This document shows positions 22,391-34,865 of a stretch of DNA of 64,000 nt, piece by piece. Each line of letters starts with the position of its first letter. The first letter of the stretch is position 1. Where the stretch lies: the NCBI RefSeq assembly GCF_000143535.2, contig NC_037311.1, forward strand, positions 1,426,001 to 1,490,000. The letters are read 5' to 3'. Source of the stretch: Botrytis cinerea B05.10 (lineage: Eukaryota; Ascomycota; Leotiomycetes; Helotiales; Sclerotiniaceae). The translations under genes were made by a program, and so were the position numbers. The notes beneath the pieces were generated by a model that did no database searches, was not told the DNA's origin, and worked only from the letters and a program-made list of their open reading frames with translations.

Positions 22391-25300
22391 ACACATCACG
22401 TTTCCGGTAGCTTGGTAACTCTGGTAGCTTAGAAAGTAGAAGACCCGATGTGGAGCTGCGGCTTCCCATCAACACTACAGTAGCGAAACAGTAGCGAACG
22501 GCTATCTGCACCGAGATGTCTTCACCGCACCATCACTCATCATTTCATAGTTCGACAACCTATGCCATATGGGTTTACTCCTCTTGCATCTAGGACTGTG
22601 CTCCGTACTCGGTACTGTAATGCTGGAAAATTATGTGCAAAATTTCTTAGCTTCATTTGAAATGGATATCAATTGAATGGATTTGGCTGGGGTGAGAGTG
22701 CATTCCACTTGGAAGATCGATCAATCATTTCAATTGGGAAAGAAAATTGACATCCGTCCCCAACCAACACGACCCACAACACTTAAAGCCGACAAGTACG
22801 ATATCGGTAGATACGATACGATAACTCGTGAAAATCCGAAAATCCTCTGATCAATTTTAATCTAATCGGCGAATCTCGGGGATTTTCTTCGAGCTTTGAG
22901 CTTCTTCTCGAAATTCTCAGATCGGATGAACCCACTTTAGCATTTCGCAATTTGCTTGTCATTCATGCTCTATTATTTAGTGAAATTGTCGAATTATACT
23001 TTATCCGTCGAGGGTTCCAGCGATCTATACACAATAAACTTATATTGCAAGTACGTCATTGGTCTGTATAGGAGCTCTTGTTACAATATGGGACGTCTGT
23101 TATGGGGTTGGCAGATAGATCCACATGTATGTACAGTAGTTGGGGAGGTGGTAAATCTGATGATTGAGAATGCCAGGGAGAGGCGAGAAGCTAACATACC
23201 TGGTGAGTAAGTTAAAACCGCATGTTTTGATTCATGCTAGACAAATTTGCATTGTTCTAACGGTTCAATAGACCTGTATCTGGCTCCCCTCCATGTTCAT
23301 ATCAAGTGGAAAGATTTACGAGGCCCTCGAGAAGACCCTTCTCAACAGCATCTCACGCCTATCCCTCAGAAATAAAACCTGACTCTCAGTAGATACTGAC
23401 TCTCACTTGCATCATTTCTCAAAGTCTGAAACACAGACCGACAATCCTTCTCAGATCAGGCTTCACTTTTCTCAAGTTACTCATGGGACAGTACTTTGGT
23501 ACACTTCGTAATTAGTGGCTTCGCTCTTCTTTTCTCTTCCTTCAAAGTTGGGTCTTTGGATGTTCGGTTCCCGAATCCTAGGCGGAACATCCGGATCTCG
23601 ACATCAGGTCCTAAAATAGATGAGCGGTGAAGAATGTGAAGACAAAAATTCGTATGAAAATTATATGAAAATTCTGCCTCAACCTTGACATCTTTGAAAC
23701 TTTTGGAAAGGCTTGGAAGCTGGTGATTGGTAAATATTAGATAATTGGTAAATATAAGACTGAAAAGCTGTGTAGTAATAAGAGGCTGTAGCTTGGGAGG
23801 AAGTCGGCCGCGGCTGCGCGGGTAGCCCCATTTGACAGGTTTGAATGTCTGGAGAAGCCAAGATGAAAGATACACTTTAGGTGGGCTGAGAATTACAGAG
23901 GATACCGCGTTTCTGAAGGAAGAAGAAGATTTTGAATCAAATGAAATCTCGATTTCCATTTCCACCACTATCTCACCAAACAAACACTTTTGTGAAAATC
24001 ATAACTGTTGTGATATGATAATCATGAATCATGGGTAAGAAAATTCCCAGCCCCCTCAATTCTTCCAATCGAACCTTAAAAGAAAAAAACAATAAGATCA
24101 TGATTCAATTGTAACGCGTCCATGGCGCGACTGCCAGTGTAAGCAAAACCTGGAACGCCTACTCCGAAAAAGAAGCCAAGTGCACCCCACTCAGGTACAT
24201 CCAGGACCCCAGGTACTGTAGATGGGATTCAGCTGTATGTAGCATAATAGCATCTGAGCATTTTCCTTCGCACTTAAGAAAAAGAGGATATGTATGAAAT
24301 ATGATTGTTTATCCGAAGTTTATTCAGTCTTCTTCTAACATTCTAGAAGAAATCTTAGAAGTGTCTGTACTAGCATCATCGTAGTCGGTTAAAACTTTAG
24401 ATCCCCTTCATCCTGGAGAGTTCCTTAGGTCAAACCCACTTCACAGAGGAGGTTCTGAAGGTCCATCGGGAAATTTATTCCTCAAGGGAAAATATCCAGA
24501 ATGAAACAAAATTGAAAATGCCGTCATACGCGCAATTCATTCATGCGCCCTAAGAGATCATTTTTCCTAAATGCTAGGGGTGGTAGGTGATGTACCGATA
24601 CCTCCGTACTATGAGAGGCAAGATGTATAATAACGGCAGTTCGATTTAGGAAGGGCTGGAACTGGGCTGCTAGGCTCTCGGGCTCACACCGATTGAAATG
24701 ACAGATACTAGGGTACCGGATTAAACCCTGCGGCCTTCTTTTGTATAGCAGTAAGTAAAAATCGGTTTCGTACCCGTCCATCTTTCCGTAAGGTGCCTGC
24801 CGGCAGGCTCCAGGTAGCGGGAGACGAGGCCATGAGGTTGGGTCTTTGTGCGGTAATGAATGGTCTGAATCTGTGTCATGGAAAGCTACCGAAAGACTTG
24901 AGGGCTTGATTTGCCAATGAATTGCTTGCCCTACCTTGACTTGGGCACGCAGAGCTTACGATCATTTGATTAGGTAGATTAGGTAGAAGTGAACCTTGGA
25001 ATATCACCTATCATTTGAGGCTTCACATTCACACTCTTACAAAGATACTGCATTCTGCGACCGTTTGAGGAGGCCTAGTATGGTGACAGTACAAGTATTC
25101 ATGAGTCGTGATGAATGGACTTGCTGCCGAATGACAAGGCCCAAGAACTGGGAAAAAGGTGGGGATGGTGGTATGAGATGAGATTCGAAGAAGGCATTTA
25201 ATTTGATGTTGTCATCTAAACGTATGTTACGGTTTACCTCGTTACCATCCATTACCCGTGCTTTCCTCATGATCTAGACGGTTTGATCAGCAGCGACCAT

Positions 25301-27480
25301 GAGTGAGATGATCATGAAGGAGAATCTTAAGATTAAGCGAAGGGAAAATGCCACAATTGAAGGATCAATTAGCGATTCCTTTGGTTAAAGATGAAAGTAA
25401 ACAAATGATACCCCAAAGGGCTTTTTTCCTCCCACAAGAGCAAGACGCGTGATCTTCGAAGTGACCATTTTCGAGGGTATCACCGATTGCCTCAAAACAT
25501 TTGATTGGTGTCCAAGGACCATCATTTTCTCGTTACGAGCCAAGCCCTGGTAGTATCAACGGGAAGCCGGAGTTTAACAGATTATTCCAATGATGAGAAA
25601 GTGTAGAAACGATGAACAAGGGTAAAGAAACAATCGTATGCAAAACGTGAGGATATAACCTATCGGCGGCTTTCTTTTGGGGATTTTGATGCAAGCCCTC
25701 AGAATCAAGCATAACTCCATAGATGCCCAACCTGATGTGAGCAGGGAATAGGAAGGAGCCAAGACAACCATGCTGACTTTGCGTTCCCATGGGCACTTTT
25801 TAAAGAGCTGTAGAGAATTAGAGATGGATTGTTTTGATCCAGTGCCCATTTTTTATATAAACCACACGAGATAACTTGTTAGGCACGATGTATTTGAGAG
25901 CGGGAAGCGGTTGATGGAGAAAAATCATCTGAATTCTCTTATGGTTAGTTCACAATTAGCTCAGGGTTCTAAGACAAACCCCCTCAAGCTTAAATGGCAG
26001 GCTAATCTTTTTCACTACAGTGTTACCAATGTAAGTTGTAATAGTAAATGCATTCTAAAGTAGAAATTTCTGAGGCCAAGTTCTAACGGGTCTATTGCCT
26101 TTTTGCAATATCTTCCGTCGCCTTTTGGAATATTCGAAAGAAAAAAAGAAAAGAGAGATAACCGAATGCCGATTAATAGTGGAACTGTTTTCTATCTTGT
26201 CGAGCATCTCTTGTCAAAGTAACCTTAATGATGGTAATCTACTCTAGGTAGTTTAAGTAATCAGTCAGCCTGTCAGATCTAATCCACTACCTCGGAGCAG
26301 AGCATGAATAATCCAATCAAAGCTTGAACCCCTCCCTCATCATATCATCCCTCACTCCCGTATCGTATGCAACATCTTGATTTGCCTGGGTTCAACTGAT
26401 CACTGATCAAATGCAATTTATTCAAGGCTTTGAGCGGGAAATCTTAAGATTCGATTGCCTTGAATTCAAATGCACTTTGTAATGAATGCTTAATGGAGAA
26501 TCAATTATCTTCTTTGGATCTCTTGGACTTCTTTTTCTCCCCATCTAAGATTTACATCTAAGATGTAAGAGTAGGCACTATCATGCTACTATGCAATGGA
26601 AATGCAAGCACTAATCGTTAGCACCCGCACTTGCCTTGCCTTTCCCGCTTTCATACCGCTGGAATTGAAACTTAGTCGAAAGGGGAAAGAAGCCGTCTTG
26701 TTTTCTTTTCTCTTCTTCTGTTTTTGGCGTGTGCGAGTGTACCGCACCGTAAAGTACGACCCCATGCACACAATTTCCATATGGTGAATGATATCCTCCG
26801 GGTGCACAGGGTTGGAAATCTACGTATCGCGAACAATGGATCATCGAGATCTTGAAGACGTGATTAGACAGACCTATACAGACCCATGAAGATATACTGT
26901 GTTACTTGATGGACGGAGTAATGGGGGTGAAAAGAAATAAGAATAAATTATAGTAACGTATATAATAATCAAATGAAATAATAAAGCAGAATAGCATAAA
27001 GCATCTCATAAATCAAAAGGCTAGAAGTCTCCACAAGTTGATCTCTAGGTTCCTTGAGACTTTCGACTTTCGGGTAATACGACAAATCTTTCCCCACCCG
27101 CCGTCATGGCCCATTGCCCATCATTTCATCCACTTATTACTCAATTATAAGGTAAATACTTTATTTGGCCCATTCATCTATTCACGCATTACTCAAAGAA
27201 GTGTAGTACGATGGGAAGAGAGAGGGAGAGAGAAGGGTCCATATTGTAACCATGCTAATCGCATCACTCCACCCTTCACCCCTTCACCATTCCCCTCCAA
27301 AAGTAGCTATACCTAGTATCATATCATATCATGGGTGAAAGATTGGGTAAAAAGAAAACAACCAAAAACAAGCTCTCGTAATACGTTAGTTAGTATCGTA
27401 GTGTCGTAGTATCGTAGCATCGCACTAATGTAGATTAAGAAGAGCTAGAAGAAGAATAAGAAGAATTAGGCCCTTGAAGG
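22391..27480. other. Gene desert upstream of the bZIP gene
   Basis: About 5 kb without supportable coding sequence. A perfect 14-bp palindrome GCCTGCCGGCAGGC lies at 24795-24808. Short frames here lack codon structure. It may hold distal regulatory DNA for the bZIP gene or untranslated transcripts. Confidence 0.45.
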
Positions 27481-27497
27481 ATATTATCATATATGTC

Positions 27498-27580
27498 TCA
27501 TTATCATTATTATTATTATTATTATTACTATTATTACTATTATTACTATTATTACTATTATTTATTTATTTATTTATTTT
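27498..27580. repeat. ATT/ACT trinucleotide and TTTA tetranucleotide microsatellite
   Basis: Tandem ATT units pass into ATTACT units and then (TTTA)n. Read from an ATG at 27493 this yields a poly-tyrosine frame that is a by-product of the repeat, not a credible protein. Confidence 0.9.
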
Positions 27581-27612
27581 TAAAAACACCCGCGACGACC
27601 CATTCATCTCAT

Positions 27613-28431
27613 GCTCTCACCTCATTATCCGTTTCCCAGATTTCCAGACCCCTCTCCCAAGATATCCACATTATCTAACGCATATCTACCAACTACATTC
27701 TTCTATTTCTACCTGCATACTTGACCTACTTTTCTAACGTGCTTCTTACTTCTCTTGTCTGCTGCACCGACTGCAAGCTCAAGTTCTACTACTTGCTGCA
27801 CATTTTACTGCAACTGCAACTGCTTGCAATTCTGCACTACCACTCCTACCACCATACGACCCATACGACCACTCGAACCAAAAAGGGACCCAACAGACTT
27901 AGACTTCTTACAGTCTTTTGTGCCTCCCTCCATTCTCCACTTCAGATCAAGCCATACAATCCCTTCCCACTGTTTGTCTCGCCCGAATTGCATCGGAACC
28001 CAGACTCAACCCACTCATACACCCACCACTCTTGTCCCTCACATATCAACTGAGCATCTCCCACCCAACTTCCACCTCAAATATTCATATCAAACATTAC
28101 CATCCTCATAAACAGTCACCTCTTTTGTTATTCTTGTCTTTTTCTTTGACAGAAAAACACAACAAGTGATTTGACCCTTCACTCAATCATATCATTGATT
28201 AATCCGCCCAAAACGAAATCATCTTTTTCATATCTTCTCCCTACCCCGATAATTCAAGTTTTCGTGATTGTTGAACGATCTATCGATAACATTTATCTTT
28301 TCTCACCGCCACTATCTATCTGTTTTACCCCATCTCATCCGAAAATAACTTCGCTTCACTCAAACCCACCTCTTCCTTAACCACAATACCAACCCACCTT
28401 CACAACAGACCACAGCAGGAACCTCTTTGCT
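27613..28431 (+). promoter_or_regulatory. G-poor, ATG-free probable 5' leader of the bZIP gene
   Basis: From just after the ATG at about 27610 to the start codon at 28432 the plus strand contains no ATG at all over some 820 bp. The stretch is C/T/A-rich and depleted in G. This fits a long untranslated leader through which ribosomes scan to the bZIP start. A TATCGATA octamer is at 28281-28288. The transcription start is not defined by sequence. Confidence 0.5.
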
Positions 28432-30333
28432 ATGGCTGCCTTCCCAATGCACAACTACTACAGACAATCGTCATTATCTGTCGATACTCAACCTCATAAC
28501 TACTTTGAAGAGGACGAAGGAAGCATTCTTGATGATAACATCCTCGATCACTCTGCATTAGATTCCGGCTTAGAAATGTCTCCACCCATGGACAATAGCA
28601 GGCGAGAATCCTTTGCAGTATCTTCGACATTGTTCTCCCCCAAGGCTGATGAATGGCAACACGTCGACATGCAACCAATGGCATCCAACAATCCCTTTGT
28701 CGAGCACAACAGCAACAACCCATTCATGCGTATCGAGGCTGCACAAAACGCAACATATGGACATTCAAATCACGGCTGGGGCATGGGAAATGGTTCGGGG
28801 ATGAGCACACCAATGCAAGGTCACGATGGGCTTCCATCTGATTATGAGGTCAATGTTCCTATCTTTCAACGTCCCGTTCAAACACCATTCACAAACCCTG
28901 GAAACCATCAACTGCCCCTCTTCTCCGCCAATGGCTCAAGTCATCCATCTCCACAAAAGGACTGGTCCGTTTCAGAGATGGATCATCGTATTCCAAAGCG
29001 CATGCGCCCACACAGCCCAACTCTTCGATCGCATCCTGAGATGTCCAGAAGGGGTGATGGTATCCGAAAGAAGAATGCCCGTTTCGATATTCCAGCCGAG
29101 AGAAATCTCACCAACATCGATCAACTCATCTCTCAATCCACAGATGAACAGGAGATTAAGGAGCTCAAACAGCAAAAACGTTTGTTGAGAAACCGACAAG
29201 CAGCGTAAGTGCATCATCTGATCAATTTTTCACATCCATTGACTAATCATCACTATAGTCTTGACTCGCGTCAGCGAAAGAAGCAGCACACTGAGCGCCT
29301 TGAGGACGAAAAGAAGCACTATACTGCTTTGATTAACGATCTCGAGGAGGACTTGGCCGAAGCAAAACTTGCATTGGATGAGTGGGCTCGTAAAGAGCAA
29401 CACTACCAACAATACATCGAGAGCTTGCAGATGGAGAAGGAAGAGATGGTGCGAACTCACACCCTCGAAACCGGCGACCTCCGCAAGAAAGTGAGCGTCC
29501 TCACAGAGCACATGCAAAAGATGGAAAGCACTGCCATGTCAACTGTTCCCAGTTCGACTGGCTTCTCTGCCGACTACTCTGACATTGATGGTCTGAACAT
29601 GGATGGCAATTGGGACAACATCTCCTTCCTGAATGACTTTTCCATGGAAAGTGAGATTAAGGTTGAGAATTCACTGGTTTCCGCCAAGAAGGTCGACACT
29701 TCCCTTCTTAGCGAGCCAGAGAAGCCTGCTGCCCAAGGTCTCCTCTTGATGTTGCTCCTTGTTGGTGCTTTTGTCGCTTCAAAGGGTTCTTCTCCCAGCA
29801 TTCCCAGAATGTCGGATGACGTTCGTGCTGCATCTGCAACACTCCTCGAAGACGTGTTTAAGGATGCTGGCATTCAACAATCCGCTTCTGCTGTCTCTGA
29901 TGTTGCCAACGCAATTGCACCTCTCCCATCTGGATCCTGGTCTACTACTCAAAATCCTTCTTTGGGAGGCAACGAAATGGTCGGCGTCACATCATCAACT
30001 CTTGGAGATCTTGCCAACAGTCTTTCACAACCAACAGAAGAACAAAACAACGAACAACTCTTTTCATTGTCTGCAGCACAATACAATGGGTTGACTTCTC
30101 AAGATTTCCTCGACAATTCTCCCGCCACAAGATCGACATCTCAAGGACGAAAGAATCTCGGTGAATCACTTGCTGCCATGCGATCGAATTCTAAGAAATC
30201 GGCCGCAGAGGTTTACACTCGATCATTATTGTGGGATCAAGTTCCAAGTGAGGTCGTCAGGAATTTTGCTAAGCTTGTCTCGGAATGTAACTCCAGGAAT
30301 GGTCCAGAAGAGTGCGATACCTCATCGGGTTAA
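28432..30333 (+). CDS. bZIP transcription factor with a C-terminal-side hydrophobic segment
   Basis: Two exons, 28432-29204 and 29259-30333; 615 aa. The intron cuts the DNA-binding basic region exactly, between LLRNRQAA and LDSRQRKKQ; together they give the N-x7-R signature of bZIP proteins (NRQAALDSR). A long heptad-like coiled coil follows (LEDEKKHYTALINDLEEDL onwards). Residues about 418-432 are hydrophobic (GLLLMLLLVGAFVAS). The N-terminal 230 residues are disordered and rich in Asn, Ser and Pro. It resembles developmental bZIP proteins of filamentous fungi such as ADA-1 of Neurospora, but I cannot confirm orthology. Isolated position between deserts and a long leader suggest complex regulation. 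Confidence 0.88.
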
Positions 30334-31593
30334 ACTTTTCCAAGTTTTCAACCTAAATATGTCATCCAAAAAAACTCTACTTCGACAATCCAAATTCTTT
30401 GACTTTTCGAATAAAAACTTTACGGCTTTTACGATTTTACGGCTTCATTGCGAACAGAGACTTTGTTGCTCACGCATCTTCTCTTAATGTCTCAATTTGT
30501 TAATGAGCGAAACAGCGAGCGTTTGAATTTTCTATTTTATGGCTTAATGGTTCTCATGGTTTTTATGGTTTTATGGTTTACGGATGGTCTCCAAATCGTG
30601 TTCTTGTTATTTTCATTTTCATTTTCTCCTATTTTTCTCTCTCTGTTACTGCATCATCGTCATCATCGATCATAGTTAGCGACGGGTCATCAAACTTGGG
30701 ATTTTTTCTTAATTTCTTATTGGTTATTGTTATTATTTTCGCCAGGCGTAAGACGAACATCAGGTCGCAGCTGGACAGCAATGGGAATCCATATATTTTG
30801 CAAATTGGGCGGATGGGGATGGAGGACGGGTATTCGGAGGAGATGGATCTCTATTTGGATTGGAAACGGGCATTTGGAACGGAAGGGGGTGGCTACTCTA
30901 CGCATTACACATCGCACACCACAAGCTATTACTAGCAACCAATTTTCCTTATACATTATCACTCAAAAGTTTCATTACGACTACGTTATCACGAACTATT
31001 TCATGAATATTATTTTATCAATACCTACCTACAACGACAAAGATACACTCTACGCAAATACAAATACAAATACATACCCCTCTCCAAGCTTGTTCCAAAT
31101 TGAAGCGTTTGCTTTGAAATACACGATCGATGACTATCTTCGCATCTACCTACACACAAATCCTATCCAGTACTATCCATATACCAATTCAAAATGTTTT
31201 ACGTTTTACGATTACTCGCGATTTCTTTTCCAAGACTCACTCACGATGAGCAATGACATGCAATCATGACTGATGAATGAATGAAGATGAATGAAACTTC
31301 TGCCTCGCGGTATTATCGAAGAGACATCGAAAGATCTAAAACACACCACATCGACCGATTACGATCAGATCATCGGGATTTCCTTCTAAAAATCTCCTTT
31401 TACAGATTTCAGATATGTCATTTTGGTGCAGCGTTTTCTATATCTCGAGGGGCTGTTTTTCTTGTACCTAATACGGTCCTATCTGTTGCTTTTGGCTTGT
31501 GTTGTCTATCGTGGAATGGGAGGTATGAGTTACTTGACTAGAAACTCATTTTTTTGTATTTAATTTTTACTTCACGCCACATATACCGTAGCA

Positions 31594-31616
31594 TGAGATG
31601 AGATGAGATGAGATGA
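31594..31616. repeat. GAGAT pentanucleotide microsatellite
   Basis: Four tandem GAGAT units plus a partial one. Confidence 0.85.
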
Positions 31617-32474
31617 AACAATCAGATAGGAAAAAAACACGCAAGAAAATGGTCAATAATACATAAGATTTCATGTTCAAACTCTTCCCCCTGCGTGATT
31701 TGATTGTGATAATGATGCCTAGTTAGTGACAGTGATACGGATACTTGTTTGTGACTGATTACTGCTGTGTTTGTAGATTGTGTTGCTTGAAAGACCTTCA
31801 AGGTTTGTCTTGTGTTTCTTCCTCTGGTCTCACCCCCGGATTCAATGGGCACGTACTTGACCAGACATAGTGGAGCTTCTCTTGAGTCTTGTCTCCATGT
31901 TTGCCCGTGCCTTTCTCGTATGTTTACTCATGTTCCGATTATCGTTCCTTCTATCCATCGATCTCCGTGCCAAACTCCATCTACCCACCAAACAGCATTC
32001 AAATCCGCATGATCTGTCTCAGAATGCAACAACCAATCTCCTTCTCTCCCTCCTTCCATGCCCCACAATATTACCCGCATTCCATCTTCCCTCAACTCCA
32101 CTCGTGAATCAGACGATCCAATAACCACCAACTACCAACCAATCATCCAAACTCCCTTCCAAGTATTCCGTTCCCTTTCCCATCCAGGTTCTCAAAACGT
32201 TCGTCCAATAATTACCCCATCATTTCTGAAACACACTTGTTTCTATCGCGCCCCATACTCTTTACCCCGTGAAATACGTGGTGTTTCATCTTTCAAAACA
32301 AAAAGTAAAAATTCTTCGCTCCAAGGGTCGTGTTAGTTTGTGGAACTCCATTTCTGCATGTGTGAGCTCTCCCCACATCTTTCTGATGACTTACTTAGGT
32401 AGGTAGTGTCTTTCATGATTTCCACCAGTGACCCCACTACTCTGCTCCGGAGACTAGTGCCGTATGGTATGTAG

Positions 32475-32501
32475 ATGTATGTATGTATGTATGTATGTAT
32501 G
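32475..32501. repeat. ATGT tetranucleotide microsatellite
   Basis: Six uninterrupted ATGT units plus a partial one. Confidence 0.9.
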
Positions 32502-32947
32502 CAAAGGTGTGTCGCCCAATTCGGATTCCGTCTCACATGTATATGGTATAGTATACATGTACATCATCGTCTCTAGACTATCACTTTCCAAAAGTTAACC
32601 CTAGCCGCATTACCCTCCGTTTAATGCCGAGTCAATGCTCCCATTCTCCCTCGTCAAGATTCAGGACTCAAGACTCGAGAGGATCGAGGACCCCACTATC
32701 GCGAATACATCTGCAGTAGATCACAGTAGAGTGCAGTAGATACTCTTCACCGCTTACAATGGGATCACATCTAACCTCTAAGATGGAGTGGCAAAGGGAA
32801 TATGGAGTTGTAGGTTTATGCTACTGCAAAGTTTTGTTTCGCAGCTTCGTAACTTCGACCAAGATCCGCAGGTCTACACTAGTAGATAGAGATAAAGTGT
32901 TTAGCAGCGGTCGAATCCGGTATACATCGCATCGCATGGCATTACAT

Positions 32948-32998
32948 TCGCATAGCATAGCATAGCATAGCATCGCATCGCATCGCATGACATAGCAT
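32948..32998. repeat. GCATA/GCATC pentanucleotide array
   Basis: Four GCATA units followed by GCATC units and a CATGACATAGCATA tail. Similar degenerate CATGACATA units continue to about 33170. Confidence 0.8.
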
Positions 32999-34865
32999 AT
33001 AGATTTCTTTTCCACATACTAACATGACATAACATTTGTATCTTCAATTATAACCTCTTTAGGTCTTACATTTACATAACATCACAATACATGGACTTTT
33101 GCCGTAAGTTTGACATGTACATGACAGTACATAGCATAGCAGTACATGACATATACATGACATAATATGCAAGACCCTTTTTTCTTCAACTTGACATAGA
33201 GTTCGCCACAAATGCATATCCAAACGCGAATACCATCATGTAAATGCACCATGCAAAATTTCACGAGTGCCTACACATGTCACAAATGACAAAAACCTGC
33301 AACAGCGAAAATTCTTCAACGACTCAATTTAAATCACGTGGAATTATACGTATTGTTGATGTAAAACATAACGGCTAGACCAGACGAAAGTAGACGGACA
33401 TCCGTGCCGTATTCCAGCCACATACCGTTCATTCGTTCATAGTCGGGCCCCATCCATCCCAAGAAATAAACCGATCCGAGATTTAGATGGTTCTAGTACT
33501 CTCATAATTAGTGCTCCCAATATGATACAAGAGCCCAAAATGTAATCGAAACCCTTTGAAGAAAAATTGCTGCGGCTATTTTAAGCACTCAAGCTCGCTG
33601 CACCGCCTTGCCGTCATACTATATCATATTCCATCCTGGCATATCACATTTTCTCACACCCGGGCCACTTCCAAGCCTCCAACAACGCTATGAAAATCCT
33701 CCATCCTTCCCGCACTTAGCGTCCAGCCCACCTACGCAGCAACCCAACAATTTGCACTGCGGCGTTGAGTTGTCGTGCCACACATAAAATACATACGTAT
33801 ATGACGCCTTTCCCATCGCTCGCAGCCTCGCATACGTACGTAGATAGCCCAGTGAAAACTCTTCCGAATTGACTCTTCGGATTGGATCTCTACATCATAC
33901 ATGACAAGATGAAACGTCCTAACTTTGATCCTGGGGTACCATGTGCGAACGAACTAATACATCATACTTTGAATGTGTGAACGAATGAGAAAATTCAGAG
34001 AGAGAGAAAGGAGCCAAGACCCATTGTAGATCATGTAAATACATACAGTATGCAACCCACTTACAGCTACATACCAATAAATAAGGCATAAGATAAGGCA
34101 GCTCAACAGGATCTGAAACTGAAGCTCGAAAAATTCCCACTCCAATGCTTCGACGCCCCGCCATAATGGATTACACAAAGCCTTTTGCTGTGCTGTGCCA
34201 CCTGTGGACATTTCAGCAGGACAGAGACTGCTAAGACAAAACCTCGTGAGCGTACGAGTCCAGTTCCTGTATGTCTCAGTCATGACTACACCTGACCTGC
34301 GTTGATTTGGGGTTGTCTGATGAATTTACTCGTACTCATGCTTAATTACTTAATTAGGTAAATGCTGACTGCAGCACAAGACTCAACTAAAGTAAACTAA
34401 AACCAAAGCCAAACCGAGCTAAGTCAAGACCCTGATAAATCAAGGCGTGAAAAAAGAGAACAGTTGAAATCAGGTTTAGTCGATGAATGTTGAAATTTTA
34501 TTAAAAGAACTAGTATTAATAGAGGCATGAATAAGCCAGCCCACTTCAGACACCATGCGATACGTCAAGATCTCCGAGACACCAATCCAATGTGACCGTT
34601 AGCATTCTGATGGAAATAAAAGATCAACGAATAATATTAGCCAATGCCAGGCCCGTACACGATGAAAAGCCCCTAATCCAACTGGAGTAACTAAAGTAAC
34701 TAAAAACCGTTCGTTTTCTCGATCCGACCCGAAGCTTAGCGAAGCAAAACAAGCAAGAACGCGTGAACCAAACTCATTAGTCGTTCGTCCAAAAAGGTAT
34801 CTAGTATCTCCAAAGGGTTGCCCCACTCCCAGTTCTTATTATCTAGAACTTCCGTAACTGGATTT

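Larger units (their letters stand above)
30334..34865. other. Gene desert downstream of the bZIP gene, microsatellite-rich
   Basis: About 4.5 kb without a supportable gene. Contains ATGGTTTT-like repeats near 30545-30580, AAATAC repeats near 31056, GAGAT repeats (31594-31616), an ATGT array (32475-32501), GCATA/GCATC pentamers (32950-32990) and degenerate CATGACATA-type repeats (33085-33170). Frames within are short and low-complexity. Confidence 0.5.

Noticed and set aside
22956..23210. Plus-strand frame with a possible small peptide MGRLLWGWQIDPH
   Set aside because: No recognisable family and no convincing flanking exons.
27493..27678. Poly-tyrosine frame
   Set aside because: Direct translation of a trinucleotide microsatellite.
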